DNA from: JAHEKO01 sp965212505
GTDB taxonomy: Bacteria; Acidobacteriota; Thermoanaerobaculia; Multivoradales; JAHEKO01
Length of the DNA: 64,000 nt
NCBI GenBank assembly: GCA_965212505.1
Contig: OZ243123.1
Coordinates: forward strand, 1,922,001-1,986,000
Reading direction: 5' to 3'
Numbering within the stretch: position 1 is the stretch's first letter; each line of letters begins with the position of its first letter. Positions 48,168-58,500 of the stretch are shown piece by piece. The notes beneath the pieces were generated by a model. That model searched no databases. It was not told the DNA's origin and saw only the letters and a list, made by a program, of their open reading frames with translations. The position numbers and the translations under genes are program-made.

Positions 48168-48215
48168 TAGAGGAGGCAACCGAGGTTTCCTCATCCCGAT
48201 CGGAGACACCTGACC

Positions 48216-49049
48216 ATGTGGCAGAAGATTCCCATCCTCGTTCGAGCGTTCCTGCTGGGAGCGACGACGTTTTACGTCGTGCAGTTCCTGGCTCAACCGA
48301 TCCTGATCCTCAACGTCGAGTTCGCTCCCCGGGTCCCGTGGGCGGTAGCCGCGTCGGGCGTGCTCCTCTGGCTGTCGTGGCGCTACCTCTCGGGGAGAGG
48401 TTGGCCGGCGTCTACCCGCGAGCCGCGGCGGCGGTTGATGCGTGTCGAGAACCAGAACCAGGAGCGCCGGCGCCTGGGGTATCTGTCGACGGCGCCGATT
48501 CTTCTCTGTCTTACCGGCCTCGCGATCGTCTCGTCTTCGATCGTGCAGTTCCCGCCGGAGAGCTTTGACGTTCCGTCGTTCCTCGGGGAACTACCAACCT
48601 ACATGAGCCTTCTGATCGTTCTGGCGTACAGCTTGGCTGCCGGAGTCAGCGAGGAAATCGGGTTCCGAGGCTACATGCAGGTGCCGCTCGAGGAGCGGTA
48701 CGGTCCGTTCTGGGCGATCGCTTTTACCGCAACCGTCTTCTGGCTCGCCCATGCAGACTCCGTCTCGTTCCTCCATCGGACAGTGCTCCTCCTCGGCGCG
48801 GGCGTGCTCGCGGGGACCGTCTCGTTCCTGTCGCGGTCTCTGGTGCCCGCAGTCATCATCCACACCGCTGCCGACACGATCGGGTTCACCACCGCGGCCG
48901 GACTCTTCGGCCTCGAGCCGATCTACACAGCCGATACGATCTGGGAGACCGGTCTGACGCCGACCTTTGTGGTCGCGGTTCTGCTGACACTCGTGGGCGG
49001 GTGGGTGAGCGTCGGCTTCTTCCAGCGCATGGCACGACTCGAGGACTGA
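48216..49049 (+). CDS. CPBP-family intramembrane glutamic endopeptidase
   Basis: The protein has 277 residues and about seven membrane helices. The active-site motifs are S-E-E-I-G-F-R-G-Y (E-E-x3-R), F-W-L-A-H-A-D (His in the second motif) and H-T-A-A-D-T-I-G in the last (H-x3-D). CPBP/Rce1-type proteases cut small peptides or membrane substrates and occur in peptide maturation and stress control. The TetR gene follows by 1 nt, so the two form an operon under the palindrome at 48148. Confidence 0.88.
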   Translation: MWQKIPILVRAFLLGATTFYVVQFLAQPILILNVEFAPRVPWAVAASGVLLWLSWRYLSGRGWPASTREPRRRLMRVENQNQERRRLGYLSTAPILLCLTGLAIVSSSIVQFPPESFDVPSFLGELPTYMSLLIVLAYSLAAGVSEEIGFRGYMQVPLEERYGPFWAIAFTATVFWLAHADSVSFLHRTVLLLGAGVLAGTVSFLSRSLVPAVIIHTAADTIGFTTAAGLFGLEPIYTADTIWETGLTPTFVVAVLLTLVGGWVSVGFFQRMARLED

Positions 49050-49050
49050 T

Positions 49051-49704
49051 GTGATCAGGGTGATCGATCCGACGCAACGGCGCGGTCGAGCGACCCAGCG
49101 TCGCATTTTGGAGGCGACCGAAGGGCTCATGGCAGGCAAGCCCTTTCATCGCCTGAGTGTGGCGGAGATCGCTAGGGCTGCCGGCATCTCGGTCGGGAAC
49201 TTCTACAATCGCTTCGCTGACAAGCAGGCGCTGCTTCTCGAGCTCTACCGGGTCTACGAAGTGGAGAGGACCGAGCGCATCTTCGAGGAGCTTCGAGCCG
49301 AGAGGTGGCAGGCCGCGAGTCTGAACGAATCCGTCGAAGCGCTCGTCGATGTCGTGGTCGACTTCTTCTCGGACCGGCGCCACCTCATTCGGTCTTACGT
49401 TCTCTACTTCCGGACCCATCCAGAGAAGGCTTCGGAGCAGGCTCACGAGCGCCTTCGAGAGCTTGCGACGGCCTTCGTGGAGCGGCTTCAAGGGGCCGCG
49501 AGTCGAGAGGAACGCGAGCTCTCGACTCGACGGGCTCGGCTCGTCTACCAGTTTGTCCTGGCGCTGGCCCGAGAGATGGTGCTTTTCGCCGACGACCCCT
49601 CGAAGCGAGCGCTCGAAACGTCGCGAGCTCAGTTGAAGCGCGAGATCGCCGACGCGGCGCGAGGCTATCTGGCGGTGGCCGGTTCGGGCTCGAATCGCCG
49701 CTGA
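49051..49704 (+). CDS. TetR/AcrR-family repressor
   Basis: The protein has 217 residues from GTG 49051. The N-terminal helix-turn-helix reads T-Q-R-R-I-L-E-A-T-E-G-L-M and V-A-E-I-A-R-A-A-G-I-S-V-G-N-F-Y-N-R-F-A-D-K-Q-A-L-L, textbook TetR. The C-terminal ligand and dimer domain is helical with L-V-Y-Q-F-V-L-A-L-A-R-E. It probably represses its own CPBP operon through the 20-bp palindrome upstream. Confidence 0.9.
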   Translation: MIRVIDPTQRRGRATQRRILEATEGLMAGKPFHRLSVAEIARAAGISVGNFYNRFADKQALLLELYRVYEVERTERIFEELRAERWQAASLNESVEALVDVVVDFFSDRRHLIRSYVLYFRTHPEKASEQAHERLRELATAFVERLQGAASREERELSTRRARLVYQFVLALAREMVLFADDPSKRALETSRAQLKREIADAARGYLAVAGSGSNRR

Positions 49705-49747
49705 ACTGACCCTCGCCGCCCGTATGAATGGCTTGGGTTTGCCGGCG

Positions 49748-50890
49748 CTACTGGCCTCGGATTCGGTCGATGAGCGGTGGGAGCTCCGCGAAGTCCCTGA
49801 GCGCCAGAACCTCGACTCCGAGCTCGTGGAGGACGTCGTCGCGCTTGGCCTCGCCTTCGTCGTGCACAGCGCGGATGATCTCCTCAACCTGGCGCAGCTC
49901 TCTGCCCTCGGCCTTCATTCCGGCCGATCGCGAGAAGCGGGCTAGATGGTCGCTCGCAGCGTCGCGTATGGAGTCCAGCTCGTGGTCAGTCAGCTGCGGA
50001 GCCGGGGTACGGGGCAGGAGAGCGTAGATTCTCGGAGGCAGCGGCGTCTGCCGGCAGGCGTCGAGGAGTCGCCGCATGTTTCGGTCGGTCATCGAAAGGC
50101 CGATGGCCAGACCGACGGAGTTCGTCATGCACTCGAGCTGAACGAGGTTCGACCAGGAGTACGCGTTGTTCGCAACCAGGTTGAATTCCTCCTCGGTGAA
50201 GACGACCTCGCTTGCTGTCGAGCTGTCATTTTGCCGATTCAGCGGGACGAAGCCGTGGACGTGGTACACGGGGAGGCTGCGCCGATCCCACTCCTGCGAT
50301 TCGCGCCAGATGGACTGATAGCGCTCTCGGCGCGCCGGCTTCGACTGAGGTGCGGTTCGGCGGCGTAGAGAGTTCTCCAAGCGGCCCCGAGAGAGACACA
50401 TCTCCAAGAGGTTGTCGTAGTTGTAGGTCACGACAGCCCGGACCCCGGGCGGATTGGCAAGGGTGCCGCTGCAGAGCTTCTTGACCGACATGAGGGTCTC
50501 GTTGCCGCGCAGGAGGTCCCGGATTTCCTCTACGGGTGCCACGCCGCCTCCCGGCCGAAGCATGGCCGTGTAGAGCGTGTCGTGCAGCGAGCGCAGGAAC
50601 TCTCTGGACCCAGCTTCGGTGTAGAACGCGCGGATCTTCCGCGCGGTGATCTCGATCGGTTCGGCGTTCTGCTTCAGGTACCACTCGGAGATCGCCAGAA
50701 GATAGTTCCGGTACGCCCGCTTGATGACCTGCCCCGAGTCCTGACTGAGGGCCGCGAAATACATCGCCGAGACCAGGTGGTCCCAAGTGAGGAGCGCGCT
50801 GTCGACCGAAACGCCGGCTCCGAGGTAGAGCACGAGTCGACGCTCGTCGTACGCCTTCCTGAGTTCGCGAATCGCTTTGGCCGTACTCAC
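49748..50890 (-). CDS. Stand-alone SIR2-domain protein
   Basis: The protein has 380 residues. SIR2_2-type motifs are L-V-L-Y-L-G-A-G-V-S (~19-28), V-V-T-Y-N-Y-D-N-L-L-E (~158-168), V-Y-H-V-H-G (~212-217, catalytic His) and G-L-S-M-T-D-R-N-M-R-R-L-L (the distal NAD-binding motif). The C-terminal ~90 residues are helical and polar. Such proteins act as NAD+-depleting effectors in several defence systems, alone or with a partner. No partner gene is adjacent: a surface protein lies upstream on the strand and the TetR gene is convergent. It is not close in sequence to the SIR2 gene at 32936. Confidence 0.82.
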   Translation of the reverse strand: MSTAKAIRELRKAYDERRLVLYLGAGVSVDSALLTWDHLVSAMYFAALSQDSGQVIKRAYRNYLLAISEWYLKQNAEPIEITARKIRAFYTEAGSREFLRSLHDTLYTAMLRPGGGVAPVEEIRDLLRGNETLMSVKKLCSGTLANPPGVRAVVTYNYDNLLEMCLSRGRLENSLRRRTAPQSKPARRERYQSIWRESQEWDRRSLPVYHVHGFVPLNRQNDSSTASEVVFTEEEFNLVANNAYSWSNLVQLECMTNSVGLAIGLSMTDRNMRRLLDACRQTPLPPRIYALLPRTPAPQLTDHELDSIRDAASDHLARFSRSAGMKAEGRELRQVEEIIRAVHDEGEAKRDDVLHELGVEVLALRDFAELPPLIDRIRGQ

Positions 50891-50952
50891 GCCTGATCCT
50901 CGTTTCTCTCTCTAGTGAGACGCACCTGGAGCGGAGATTTGCCTCGAATGCC

Positions 50953-52941
50953 TCAAGGAGCTAACACGTGGCGCCAGCGGCCCACGCCCAGACCGATCCC
51001 AAAGACAAGCATCGAGCCAAGGAGCCACCCCTGGAGCTTGAGCTGTCGCTGCTGCTTTTGCACCTCGTTGAGCAACATGGGCGCTAGCACGTGGTAACGG
51101 ACCGAGTAGGGCTCGCCGTTCTCGTCGTAGGCCACGAGATCAGGATAGACCTTGGCGACCTCTTCGGCGATCAGGCCGAACTCGCGTGCTCGAGGGCCGT
51201 CACCGGCCACCTCTTCTCGGTACCGGAATGTCACCGGCCTTAGCTGCCGGAGCCCCGCCGACGCTTCGTCCATGCCTCGGATCTCCTCTTTGTATCGCCT
51301 CGACGACATCACGGTGCCGAGCTTGTGACTGGCGTTGACGAGTACGGCGACGCCCCCAGCCGTGGTGACACCCGAGATGCCGCGGATGAACGTGGTGGTC
51401 TGGTCGACGGTGCCGATGCGAATCGTGCCGGACTCGTCGCCGGGGCTACGGCTGCCGATGTAGATGTTGTCGGAGCCGTTCGTGTTGTTCATGCCGGCTT
51501 CGAAGCCCAGGGCGATGTTGTCGTCGCCGGTTGCGAGGCGGAGCGCGTCGGCGCCTACGGCGACATTTTGGTGGCCGCTGAAGGAGGCGGCCAGGGCGCT
51601 CACTCCGATCGCCACGTTGCTGTTGCCGTCGTAGCTAGCACCAAGCGCATTGACGCCCATCGCAGTGTTGGCGGCGCCGCTAGTGTTGGCATCGAGAGCC
51701 TGGGCCCCGACTCCGGTGTTCGAGTTGCCGGTGCTGTTGGTAAGGGCTCCTTGGCCTAGGCCGGTGTTGTTGTCAGCAGAGCCGTTCGCGAAGAGCGCGC
51801 CGGAACCCAGGGCGGTGTTCGATGAGCCGGTGTTGCTGGCTAGCGCGGCGTAGCCGACCGCTGTGTTGTTGAAGCCGAGGACGTTGAAACGTAGCGAGCG
51901 AGCTCCGACAGCCGTGTTGGCGCCGGCCGTGTTGTATTCGAGGGCGCGGCTACCCACGGCGGTGGAGCCCGAGCTGGTGGTGTTGGAGAAAAGGGCGAAG
52001 GCGCCGAGCGCCGTGTTCAGATCGCCGGTGGTCAGGCGCGCAGCGAACGTGCCCGCCGCAGTGTTTTCGATTCCGGTCTGGTTCGAGTAGAGCGAGAAGC
52101 TCCCTAGGGCTGTGTTGTAGTCGCCGGTGCTACCGAAGGCCTGGGCTCCCACCCCGACTGCCGTATTCCGGTCTCCGGTGCTGCTGCTCGAGAGTCCGAC
52201 CCGGCCGATTCCGATCGAGTCGGTAGTGCCAGAATTGTCCCAAGCGAAGAGTTCGTCCTCCAGAAAGATGCTCCCGCCGTCGGTGATATTGAGACTGTCA
52301 TCGATAGTCAAAGCAGTCTGGGGAGCCCCGGAGGGAGTGGCTTGTTGTGGCCTCTCTCCTGGTGCCGGGACCTCGGGGCGGGACGCCTCTACCGATGGCT
52401 GACTCCTGGGCTGGCGGGTCGTCGCTGCCTCCAAGCCGGGCGCCCTCGGTCGAGCGGAGGGCGGCGCCGGCGAGTCGGACGGTGTAGCCTCACCGCTCTG
52501 CGTTCCGGAGCGCTCCAGGTACTGCCGGAGCAACTCGGCCGCGGCTTCTACGTCGGCGGCCGGATGGGCAGCCACTCGGAAGAGACGCGCTTCAGACCAA
52601 TCGCCGGCCACGCTCTCGGCGATCGAGCGCAGAGACCAGGCGTAATCCTGCCCGGGCTCCAGACACTGCTCGAGCGATGGGGTCCACCCTTGGCTGGTAC
52701 CGGGCAGCTGGATCGTCAAGATGCGAGTGGGTGGCGCCGCGCTGGCGTCAGAGGACACTCGGTAGATCACCAACTCGATCGAGCCGCCCTCGCCAGAGGT
52801 CCAGTGGAAGGTTGGACAGCGGCTGGCGACGTTCGCCATCCCATGCCGGCTCCCAGGAGAAACGGGCAGTGGACCCTCCGCGGCGGTGGCGAAAGGGAGT
52901 CCGAGGGAAAGAAGTACGATGACCCTCAAGCTTCGCGTCAC
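50953..52941 (-). CDS. YadA-head-repeat surface protein with S74 chaperone and C-terminal membrane helix (paralog B)
   Basis: The protein has 662 residues from GTG 52941 (AGGAGG 6 nt upstream) with a signal peptide. The N-terminal domain (~25-130) is shared with the protein at 45899 (C-P-T-F-H-W, G-W-T-P-S-L-E-Q-C-L-E-P-G-Q-D-Y-A-W). A Pro/Ser-rich linker (~140-215) follows, then about twenty N-T-A-x-G-x-x-A-L-type repeats (~245-470). A peptidase S74 intramolecular chaperone comes near the end (S-S-R-R-Y-K-E-E-I-R, F-G-L-I-A-E-E-V, V-R-Y-H-V-L-A-P-M-L-L-N-E-V). After it is a single membrane helix (L-L-G-S-M-L-V-F-G-I-G-L-G-V-G). S74 domains drive trimer folding and normally cut themselves off, which here would release the head from the membrane anchor. 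Confidence 0.8.
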   Translation of the reverse strand: MTRSLRVIVLLSLGLPFATAAEGPLPVSPGSRHGMANVASRCPTFHWTSGEGGSIELVIYRVSSDASAAPPTRILTIQLPGTSQGWTPSLEQCLEPGQDYAWSLRSIAESVAGDWSEARLFRVAAHPAADVEAAAELLRQYLERSGTQSGEATPSDSPAPPSARPRAPGLEAATTRQPRSQPSVEASRPEVPAPGERPQQATPSGAPQTALTIDDSLNITDGGSIFLEDELFAWDNSGTTDSIGIGRVGLSSSSTGDRNTAVGVGAQAFGSTGDYNTALGSFSLYSNQTGIENTAAGTFAARLTTGDLNTALGAFALFSNTTSSGSTAVGSRALEYNTAGANTAVGARSLRFNVLGFNNTAVGYAALASNTGSSNTALGSGALFANGSADNNTGLGQGALTNSTGNSNTGVGAQALDANTSGAANTAMGVNALGASYDGNSNVAIGVSALAASFSGHQNVAVGADALRLATGDDNIALGFEAGMNNTNGSDNIYIGSRSPGDESGTIRIGTVDQTTTFIRGISGVTTAGGVAVLVNASHKLGTVMSSRRYKEEIRGMDEASAGLRQLRPVTFRYREEVAGDGPRAREFGLIAEEVAKVYPDLVAYDENGEPYSVRYHVLAPMLLNEVQKQQRQLKLQGWLLGSMLVFGIGLGVGRWRHVLAP

Positions 52942-53053
52942 GGGAACCTCCTCGAGGGTCGAATTGTCTAATGATGGAACGCTATCAAAGCGACTGTGCT
53001 GGCGACTGCCGATCGGCGAGCACGGGTAGAGTGAGCCACGAGAGGTGAGGCGA

Positions 53054-53524
53054 ATGGGGTCGAGTCGATGTTTCGCAGTGAGCTACGGACTGATGTTGGC
53101 GTTGGCTGTTCTGACGGCTTCGTGTGCTCCAGTTGGTGTGGTCAAGACTGCCGCGGAGGAGGAGGTCCGAGGTTGGCGCCTCGCCTACGCCCACGACGAT
53201 CAGGGCGCGGCGCTCGACGGCTCGCTCGAAGACTTGATCGCCGCTGTGCGCGCCGGCAAGCCGGTGCGGGTCTACGTGAAGGGCCGGCGTGTCGAGCATT
53301 CGGCGGGCGCACAGTTCCTCACCATCTTCGAGGGGCACGTATTCGCCCAGATCTCGGAGATCCAGGGTCAGGCTCCGTCTAGCGATCCTCCTCGCATCGC
53401 CTTCCGCGCGCCGGGCACCTACTGGCGAGCCATCTATGGGACGACCGGTGCGGTCGAGGCGCTCATGGACGGCAACGAGCCCCGTCAGAATCGGGCGGCG
53501 CTGAGCTGGTTCGTCGAGGACTGA
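53054..53524 (+). CDS. Lipoprotein, unknown
   Basis: The protein has 156 residues from ATG 53054 (GAGGTGAGG upstream). A lipobox L-T-A-S-C ends the signal peptide at about residue 24. The mature part has L-D-G-S-L-E-D-L-I-A-A-V-R-A-G-K-P-V-R-V-Y-V, G-T-Y-W-R-A-I-Y-G-T-T-G and ends A-A-L-S-W-F-V-E-D. The pattern is that of a compact exported domain with no recognised family. A second lipoprotein gene starts 3 nt downstream. Confidence 0.7.
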   Translation: MGSSRCFAVSYGLMLALAVLTASCAPVGVVKTAAEEEVRGWRLAYAHDDQGAALDGSLEDLIAAVRAGKPVRVYVKGRRVEHSAGAQFLTIFEGHVFAQISEIQGQAPSSDPPRIAFRAPGTYWRAIYGTTGAVEALMDGNEPRQNRAALSWFVED

Positions 53525-53527
53525 GGG

Positions 53528-53992
53528 GTGCTCCTGCGCAGTCTTCAACGGTATGCAGCGATAGCCGTTCTGGGAGCGTCTGCGCTTCTCACGTCGTGCT
53601 CGTCCGTCAGCGAGTTCGTCTTCTTCAATGGGACGAGTGCGCCATTCAGCCTCACCTACACGCTGTTGTATCCGGGGGCCGTTCCCGCTCTGGCGGAGCA
53701 GGTGAAGGGACCGTGGAGAGAGTTACCGCCCACTGACTACGACGTCTCCCAGCAGGGCACCTTGCTCTCCTTCGAGGTACCGCCCGGTCTCAGTGCTCGC
53801 CTGGCCAGCGCGTACAACTACCCAGGGCACAACCTGCGGGGTCTCGAGGTCTTCCCGATCGTGAGTCTCACGGTTGCGGACGAGCTCTCTGCCGTGACGG
53901 TGGAGGGCGCCAGAGCCCTGCTCGCCTTCGAGCGGCGTAGCGACGGCCTCTATGTGTTCCCGGCTCGAGAGATCGTTGTCCGCGAACGCTAG
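53528..53992 (+). CDS. Second lipoprotein, unknown
   Basis: The protein has 154 residues. The lipobox L-L-T-S-C lies at ~21-25. The mature part is beta-rich, with F-V-F-F-N-G-T-S-A-P-F-S-L-T-Y-T-L-L-Y, S-F-E-V-P-P-G-L-S-A-R-L and L-L-A-F-E-R-R-S-D-G. It lies 3 nt after the first lipoprotein gene and overlaps the convergent dioxygenase gene by 4 nt. The family is not recognised. Confidence 0.7.
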   Translation: MLLRSLQRYAAIAVLGASALLTSCSSVSEFVFFNGTSAPFSLTYTLLYPGAVPALAEQVKGPWRELPPTDYDVSQQGTLLSFEVPPGLSARLASAYNYPGHNLRGLEVFPIVSLTVADELSAVTVEGARALLAFERRSDGLYVFPAREIVVRER

Positions 53993-54705
53993 GCCTCGCA
54001 GTCAGGCCAACGCAGGCCGTCTGGAAGGTCGGTCGCGCTGAACTCGAAATGAAGGACGCGGCGACGACGAGGGGCGACGGCCTTCGAAGAGCTGTGGAGG
54101 AGCAGCGGGCTCATCAGCATGGCCCCGCCTCTGCCCAGTTCGCAAGTGACGGCCGCCCGATCCCTTCGCAGGCGGGCAATCTCGTTGCTGCCGAGCTTGC
54201 CGGATCGATGACTCCCCGGAACAACTCTAAGGGCGCCGTTCGTGGACGGAGTGTCGTCGAGGTGGATGCGAACAGCCGCGATCGATTCGAGCACCGACGT
54301 GGGCGGCTGAACGTGGTGGATGCCCTCCTTCATTGACCACGCGCCGAAGCCTCGCACCTGTCGCCGCTCCTGAACCGCGACGAACAGGTCCTGGTGCCAC
54401 GAGATGAGCCAGTTCGCCTCCGGGCTCTTGTCGAAGAGCGTAAGTTTAGTCGGCCTCGACTCGTGGCCAAGAAGGCACCGCGCCACCTGAGCCGGCAGGC
54501 CGGCGGTGCTCTCCTCGACGAAGACGTGTGAGGCGGACAGTAGGTTGCGTAGGCCCCCTCTTTTGCCAGACTCTGCGAGGAGTCGGTCCGTCTCGCGGCG
54601 AAGAACCCTGAGGAGCTGAGGTTCCACCGCTTTGGGGAGGAGGGCAAAACCGTCGTGGTGGAACTTGGCGCGAAGGTCTGCCCGCGTCGCCGAGGAGAGT
54701 CGCAC
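53989..54705 (-). CDS. Phytanoyl-CoA dioxygenase (PhyH)-like Fe(II)/2-oxoglutarate oxygenase
   Basis: The protein has 238 residues from GTG 54705, which shares one base with the stop of the upstream redox gene. The iron site is W-H-Q-D-L-F (H-x-D) and the distal H in P-L-L-L-H-S-S-S; the 2-oxoglutarate Arg is probably in R-R-R-R-V-L-H-F-E-F. F-H-H-D-G-F-A-L-L-P-K-A near the N-terminus and G-A-L-R-V-V-P-G-S-H are typical of the family. The substrate is unknown. An in-frame extension to 54780 would overlap the redox gene and is not favoured. Confidence 0.82.
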   Translation of the reverse strand: MRLSSATRADLRAKFHHDGFALLPKAVEPQLLRVLRRETDRLLAESGKRGGLRNLLSASHVFVEESTAGLPAQVARCLLGHESRPTKLTLFDKSPEANWLISWHQDLFVAVQERRQVRGFGAWSMKEGIHHVQPPTSVLESIAAVRIHLDDTPSTNGALRVVPGSHRSGKLGSNEIARLRRDRAAVTCELGRGGAMLMSPLLLHSSSKAVAPRRRRVLHFEFSATDLPDGLRWPDCEA

Positions 54706-55577
54706 TAGGGGGGGGCGAGCTCGTCGAGGGCTTCGAGGATCGCGTTTGCGGACGCCCGGTCGTGGATCTGATCGAGCCATCGGGCGGCGATGGTGCCGTC
54801 CAGGTCGATCAGGTAGGTGCTCGTCGGGCCAAAGCCGGTCGCCGACTCGAGGGCGTCGTCGTTGGCCATCGGGAAGCGGATCTCCTGCTGCTCGACCGTA
54901 ACCGCGGTGCCCTCGCGGCTACACTCGAGGTGCACTGCTAGAACCTCGGTGTTCCGGTCTCGGAAGGCGTCGTACCTCTCGTTCAGCTCGACCAGCTGGC
55001 GCGTGCAGGGCGGTCACCAGTAGGCCCGCGACATGACCAGAACCAGCCGCTTCTTGCCGAGATAGCCCGCGCGCGTGTGCTCGCGGCCGTCCAGGTCGAC
55101 GAAGCGGAAGTCCGGAGCTGGATCGCCGAGCTCAGGAAGGCCGCTCCAGGCGACATCCGTCTTTTGGCCGACCTCGAGCGGCGCTTCGGCCAAAAGGAAC
55201 GTCGACAACGCGTCGAGCAGCTCTGCCGATCCCGGGACCATGCGGCCAGGGGCGAACTGAGCGGTCAGGTCGAGGTAGTCCTGGCTGACGTCGGGCTCGT
55301 GGTTGCTGGGGAAGCCGGAGAGGAAGTTGGCCCACTCGTCTCGCGTCTTGTGTGCCGGGCCCCAGTCGTGGCAGCCGCTACAAGAGCGCTCGAAGATGTA
55401 GCGGCCGCTGAAGAGCTGCCACTCGCGCGCGAGCTCCGCGTCGGCCTGCCAGGCCGGAACCGGGAGGCCTCGGACGTCGAGAGGTCGAGCGGGTGAGTCG
55501 GAAGCCCAGGCTCCGCCGATCGCGAGAGCGGCGCTCACGAGAGGGGCGAACAGGGCAGTCGGCCGGCTTCGAGTCAT
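54705..55577 (-). CDS. Probable selenoprotein: secreted cytochrome c-redoxin (TlpA/AhpC-like) fusion with in-frame TGA
   Basis: One frame of 290 codons is interrupted only by TGA at 55014-55016 (codon 188). The N-terminal part has a signal peptide (~1-25) and a c-type haem motif C-S-G-C-H (~66-70). The thioredoxin-like domain begins at ~150 (L-G-D-P-A-P-D-F-R-F-V-D-L-D-G) and reads V-L-V-M-S-R-A-Y-W-[TGA]-P-P-C-T-R-Q-L, where relatives have W-C-P-P-C; it continues without a break through T-S-T-Y-L-I-D-L-D-G-T-I-A-A-R-W. Fifteen nt after the TGA, CAGCT-GGTCG-AGCTG (plus 54984-54998) forms a SECIS-like hairpin with a GGU-containing loop. Sec at the attacking position is therefore likely. A premature stop is the alternative. 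Confidence 0.8.
54984..54998 (-). promoter_or_regulatory. Bacterial SECIS-like hairpin
   Basis: On the mRNA, CAGCU-GGUCG-AGCUG forms a 5-bp stem and 5-nt loop, 15 nt after the in-frame UGA, so the GGU begins 20 nt downstream. Bacterial SECIS elements sit at about this distance and need G and U in the loop for SelB, as in E. coli fdhF. Confidence 0.65.
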
Positions 55578-55651
55578 CTCGGGTCTCGAGACTACCTACG
55601 GCTCCGGCGGACGTCGAGTTCACGCCGAGGGGCGCGTGGTCAGCCCGACGG

Positions 55652-56831
55652 CTACTGGGCCAGATCGGTCAGGAGCGGCAGGTAGTCGTCCGCGAGGAAG
55701 GCGGTGAAGGGGACGTCGCCGCCGTAGCGAGACAGATGCGTCGCGTCACTGAAGTTCTCGGGGCCGAACTCCTCGGCCTCCTGGTAGTTCCGAATGGTGA
55801 CGCCGGTCTCGCGTTGAATCCGTTCGAGCACCGCGTCCAGCCGTGCCTGAGCCTCGGGCGAATACTGGATCCACTTCGTGTTGCGCGGGTAGAGGATGAC
55901 TTCGACGTGGTCCGAAAACCCTTGGAACTCCTGGACAATGCGGATGAACGCCTCGACCAGCAGCTCCTCGAAGTGGAGCTCGAGGATGTCGCAGCACTCG
56001 GCGCGCTGCAGCACGTCGTTCTCCATTCGGCGCGGCGTTCTGAGCGTGTCGTAGAACTCCTCGAAGACGGCGAGGGTCTCGGCGGAGCGCTCCTCGGGGA
56101 TTGTGCCCGCGCCCTGCCAGTCGTAGTTCCAGTTCGATGGCACGTAGTCCGGGTACTCCCGCTCGAAGGCCTCGTTGAGCAGTTCGCCTAGTTCACTCCG
56201 CCGCTCTGCAGCCGCCTCGTCTTCGGGGAGATCGCTCCGCTCGGGTTCCGAAGCCAGGAACTCGCCGTAGTACCAGGTGATCATCTCGGCCGAGATGTCG
56301 TTGCGCAGGAAGTGAATGTTCAAGACGCGAAGCCCGCGGGTCGGGTCTTTGGGCACCATCGCGAAGAGCTCTTCAGGCTTGGCGAGCATGCTCACGAAGG
56401 AGTCGACCGCCGGTTGTGCTCCGTTCCAGCGCGCGCTGGTCGTCTGGAAGGGGACAAACTCGATCATGGCGAGCTTGAGGCGGCGGTCCTTGGCCTCGAA
56501 CTCCTCGCGAATGCGACGCGAGAGGAAGTCCTGGAAGTAGGGGTTCAAGCCGCCGATCCCGAAGTTGAACGACCTCACCTCGACACCGCTCTCCTCGAGC
56601 TGGCGGTCGAACAGCCGGGCAGAGAAGCCGGCTCGGGTCATGGAAGAGCCAAACATCATGACCAGGTCCCGTTCCTCTTCGAGGATGCGTGGCAGGGCGG
56701 CTCGCGCCTCCGTCACGCGCGCGAGAATGGTCTCGGCACTGGCGTCGTTGAGCTCGGCGAAGCCGCGGAGGAGCGCGTAGCAGAGCGCCATCCCCAATAC
56801 GAGCACCAGGAGAATCTTGCTGAAGAGCCGC

Positions 56832-56857
<26 letters not shown>
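55652..56857 (-). CDS. SGNH-type membrane-anchored acyltransferase/esterase partner of MBOAT
   Basis: The protein has 401 residues with one N-terminal membrane helix (~12-30). The SGNH-like motifs are V-M-M-F-G-S-S-M-T-R-A-G-F (nucleophile block), F-N-F-G-I-G-G-L-N-P (block II-like) and S-D-A-T-H-L-S-R-Y-G-G (D-x-x-H) near the C-terminus. Proteins of this kind (AlgJ/AlgX- and DltD-like) work outside the membrane with an MBOAT partner to move acyl groups onto polysaccharides. It overlaps the upstream MBOAT gene by 26 nt, in line with a two-gene operon. Confidence 0.78.
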
Positions 56858-58247
<1,390 letters not shown>

Positions 58248-58500
58248 TCGTCACTTGGGCGGAGACGGATCTCCGCGTTGCGCCCTAGATAGATCGCACT
58301 CGGTTCTTGGTGTCTCGGGGGGTTAGACACGCCCAGGCGGTCTCGCGTTGCACTGTCGAGCGAAGTCAACTCGTCCAAATTGCTTGCGCCGGGCCTGGAA
58401 GAGGCGGAAAAGCCCTGTCGGATGTGTGGCTTACAATGAATTTTCCGATTCGAACCGACGCGTCCGGAAGACGTGGTCTGGTTGAGGGAGGAGGCTCCTG

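Noticed and set aside
51470..52200. Regular repeats resembling a CRISPR or tandem DNA array
   Set aside because: They are degenerate coding repeats (N-T-A-x-G-x-x-A-L) of the YadA-head protein; repeat units and spacers are not of CRISPR type.
54705..55577. Reading the redoxin gene as a frameshift or a pair of separate genes
   Set aside because: Both halves are in the same frame, the TGA replaces exactly the active-site Cys, and a SECIS-like hairpin follows at the right distance.
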